Position numbers and translations under genes: made by a program
Assembly: GCA_004565275.1 (NCBI GenBank)
Contig: SDOX01000172.1
Coordinates: 33,302-82,825 of the forward strand
Direction: 5' to 3'
DNA length: 49,524 nucleotides
Source of the DNA: Nannochloropsis salina CCMP1776
Taxonomy: Eukaryota; Sar; Eustigmatophyceae; Eustigmatales; Monodopsidaceae
Notes under the pieces: model-generated
The model's input: only the letters and a program-made list of their open reading frames with translations
Databases searched by the model: none
Told to the model about the DNA's origin: nothing
Shown here: positions 47,151 to 49,524 of the stretch, in pieces
How the letters are laid out: every line of letters starts with the position of its first letter
Position numbering within the stretch: position 1 is the stretch's first letter

Positions 47151-47872
47151 CAGAGCAAGTTAGCAGCGAGCTCATAATATATATAGCTCATAATATGATA
47201 TATATCATGAGGTTGAGGGACGATCTCGGGAAAGTGTTGTGTCATTCCCAATTGTGACCCCATCAAAGAGTTCAGAGACAACAAAACAAGAACTGTGCAG
47301 TATTGCCCCTATATCGCGATTACTTCTTTGATCGCGTAGCACGCATGCGAAAGCCCACAACACACGAAGTCTTAAAGGCCTTGGGCAATAGTCCCACCCT
47401 CTAAAGCCCACCCGTACCGAGAATGGTAATAACCATGCGGTATCCACAAGGAGAAGAACGGCACATAGAAATACCAAAACGGTACAACTATGACAACATC
47501 TTCTTCCCCCGAGGGAAAATCTATACTCCCTTGGGTGAATCCCGCCGGGTGCTATTGCGGCTCGGCTCGGCCGGACCACGACCCAAAATGCGCTATTCCG
47601 TCTACACATCGAGAAACATCCGTCACTCACTTTATAGCGCGATACGACATTTTAAACACGTATGCGACTCACAGGCATCGTGCCAAGCACGCATCGTGGG
47701 ACTTTTCACAGGCGATTATTATGACTTTGAGGGACTCATTTGATGTACTATTTTTTTACCAAAGCGTACAAGGTATTTGTAAATTGACAAAGCTCTCATA
47801 ATGCATCCCTTGTTTTCCTTTAGTGAGGGCACTTTAAGTGGAAAATGAGACCAGCCGAAGACGTCTTCGCGC

Positions 47873-48060
47873 CCCATGTCGGGAATGCTGAATACCTCAT
47901 ACGTGTTCGTGACATGCTTAGGCTTTTCTAATTATGTCTGCTCGTTGCATTTCAGTTGTATATGCATAGCGCACGAAGGTAGACACCGAGCCCTGCCGCT
48001 TCAGTAAGACGCCCAACGCGCTGACGGTCCCGTGATCGTTGCCGTTGCTGATGACGTTTA
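47873..48060. repeat. Dispersed repeat, copy B
   Basis: This is the diverged partner of 46963-47150 in the same orientation, about 910 bases away. Confidence 0.6.
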
Positions 48061-48289
48061 AAAAGTAAGCCCGCATAAACCGTAAACAATTAGGCGATTG
48101 CCGTTTTTCGCCTGTCAGGTGGAGTAGAAAAAGCTGCCTTCGCATGTGAGTGGTACTGTAGTTGGCTGAATAAGAATACCTGTTTGGATGTCCATTGTTT
48201 AAAGGGACTGTACTTAGCTCTTAGCTCTCTGTGCTCGAGCTGTCACTCGACCAAAAGCTCGTGGCGAGGCGTACACTATCTGCAATGGC

Positions 48290-49260
48290 GTTGCTTCCTG
48301 GAACGACCATGTGCCACGACCTCTCCTCCGAGAATCGGAGATTATTCAGTACTCATGTTCATGGGCCTCCGACTCAGCGCCCATCAAGCAATACCTCAAA
48401 CCGAATTGCAATGGACGGTCCTTGATTTTCATGTACTAAATATGCATTTTACGAAATGGACGCGATAAATAGCATATGATGCGCACTGGCCTTACTTCTC
48501 AAAACGACCATCCGCCACGTGCCTCTTCTCCGAGGATCGGAAACTATGTTTATGGGCTTCCTCGACGCCACGAAGCCCTTTGCATTCCATGTTCTTTTTA
48601 AAAGGATGCTCGTGAGCACATTGGCAAGGGCGCCTCATTTTTATAACGTATCACTCACGATATCCTGACCTGAACCCCGTGGATGTCAATGGAATCGAGC
48701 AACCGAGATATACTTGTCATGTTTAAGCCACACATTAGACCTACCCTACCACGCTCGTCTCCGAGGATCGGAGCTTATTCAAAGTAGATGTTTTTGGGCT
48801 TCCGCACTGGACGCCCACAAAGCCAGTGAGTCGGAGGTCCTTTAACTCACTCGTTTGCCTCTTCCTCTTCATATTCTCTGTTGAGTCACGAAGATGAGAT
48901 CCAAAGTAATGGACCCTCGTTATTCTGGCGTGACGACGCACTGCTGAGGAATTCTGACCTGCACCCGTGCATGTCAACGGAATCGAGCAAGACAGGAACA
49001 AATGTCATTGTTAAGCCACACACAGAAGACATGCTCTGTAACGTGTCCTCCGAGAGTCTGCAATTATCCAATTGAAAGGACTCTGGGCTCTTGACGCTTG
49101 AATCTTGTTCTTGCTTTTCACATTACCTGTCGAGGTGTGCCCTTGCGGTCGCTAACAATGGCCCGTAACTTTCGTGCCAACGATGCACTGCTAAGGTCTT
49201 TTTGGCCGCAGCACCATGCACCTATATGCAATCGAGCGTCATTGGCATTCTTGTGATGTC
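48290..49260. repeat. Degenerate satellite-like tandem array
   Basis: A block of the form CTCCGAG-ATCGGA followed by GGGCTTCC and GACGCC recurs at about 48330, 48522, 48762 and 49048. A second block (TGACCTG, ATGTCAA-GGAATCGAGCAA, GTTTAAGCCACACA) recurs at about 48667 and 48956, with a weaker copy near 49207. Spacings are about 190-290 bases. Copies are clearly diverged. Confidence 0.75.
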
Positions 49261-49524
49261 TCTGTCCTACGTAGGAGCTACCACGACCTAATGTGAAAGT
49301 GCTTTAGGTAAATGACTCTTGATATGTGTACGCTTTCGAATCATATTGCCCATTTATAGGTCAAGCCGTCTCACGCTTCGCAAACAATCTGCTTGTCCTC
49401 ATAGAAGCACTAATAGAATCATATATCTATATATATAATAGAATCACGCTTTAAACTATAGCATATCTCTTTCGTAATCTCCTTGTCGCCCTACTGGGGT
49501 TTGCAAGCATTTTTACCGCCGTCT

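Larger units (their letters stand above)
46507..48289. other. Gene-poor region with dispersed repeats
   Basis: No gene is supported. A 106-codon plus-strand frame (47423-47743) has no family resemblance. Two diverged repeat copies lie at 46963-47150 and 47873-48060, and palindromic AT sequence lies near 47175-47210. Confidence 0.5.

Noticed and set aside
34000-49524. Search for viral, LTR-retroelement, Polinton or LINE remains in the gene-poor part
   Set aside because: I recognised no integrase, reverse transcriptase, capsid, protease or long terminal direct repeats. The fold-back element is the only mobile-looking item.

Overview
The window is nuclear DNA of a eukaryote, most likely a photosynthetic stramenopile. 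An eustigmatophyte of the Nannochloropsis type is my best guess, at low confidence. Genes are split by short GT-AG introns of about 40-250 bases, and many introns carry (CCCT)n or (GGGA)n tracts. Other pointers are a plastid/cyanobacterial-type DnaJ with an N-terminal signal peptide, a secreted protein with PT-rich 'APTPAPT' linkers, and TTAGGG-type telomere repeats inside an intron. All exon models were spliced by hand. For most multi-exon genes the summed exon length is divisible by three and the domain motifs run through the junctions.

Bases 1 to about 34,000 are GC-rich and gene-dense. In order they hold: the 3' end of a gentisate-dioxygenase-like cupin gene (+); a GNAT acetyltransferase (-); a histidine phosphatase (-); a Nudix hydrolase (-); DNA topoisomerase III beta (+, 16 exons); a Popeye-domain membrane protein (-, 9 exons); an intronless zinc alcohol dehydrogenase (-); a peroxisomal trans-2-enoyl-CoA reductase with a PTS1-like tail (+); a DnaJ co-chaperone (+, 11 exons); a Tim8-like small mitochondrial chaperone (-); a mitochondrial phosphate carrier (-, 9 exons); and two weak hypothetical frames (+).

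From about 34,000 to the end the DNA is visibly AT-richer and gene-poor. It holds a secreted protein whose last seven exons encode 44-residue repeats, probably a seven-bladed beta-propeller with one blade per exon. It also holds an SLC17-type transporter pseudogene, a coiled-coil protein, a fold-back element with 85-bp inverted repeats around two 172-bp tandem units, a single-exon fucosyltransferase-like frame, a pair of diverged dispersed repeats, and a degenerate satellite-like array at the right edge.

The genes do not form a single pathway. Several serve organelles: Tim8 and the phosphate carrier in the mitochondrion, the enoyl-CoA reductase in the peroxisome, DnaJ probably in the plastid, and the Popeye protein possibly in the mitochondrion. 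The most unusual observations are the exon-per-blade propeller with apparent velcro closure, the Tim8-like protein that has lost exactly the outer cysteine pair, and the Popeye-domain protein with a presequence-like N-terminus. I saw no CRISPR array, rRNA or convincing tRNA gene, and no retroviral, LTR or Polinton-type element.
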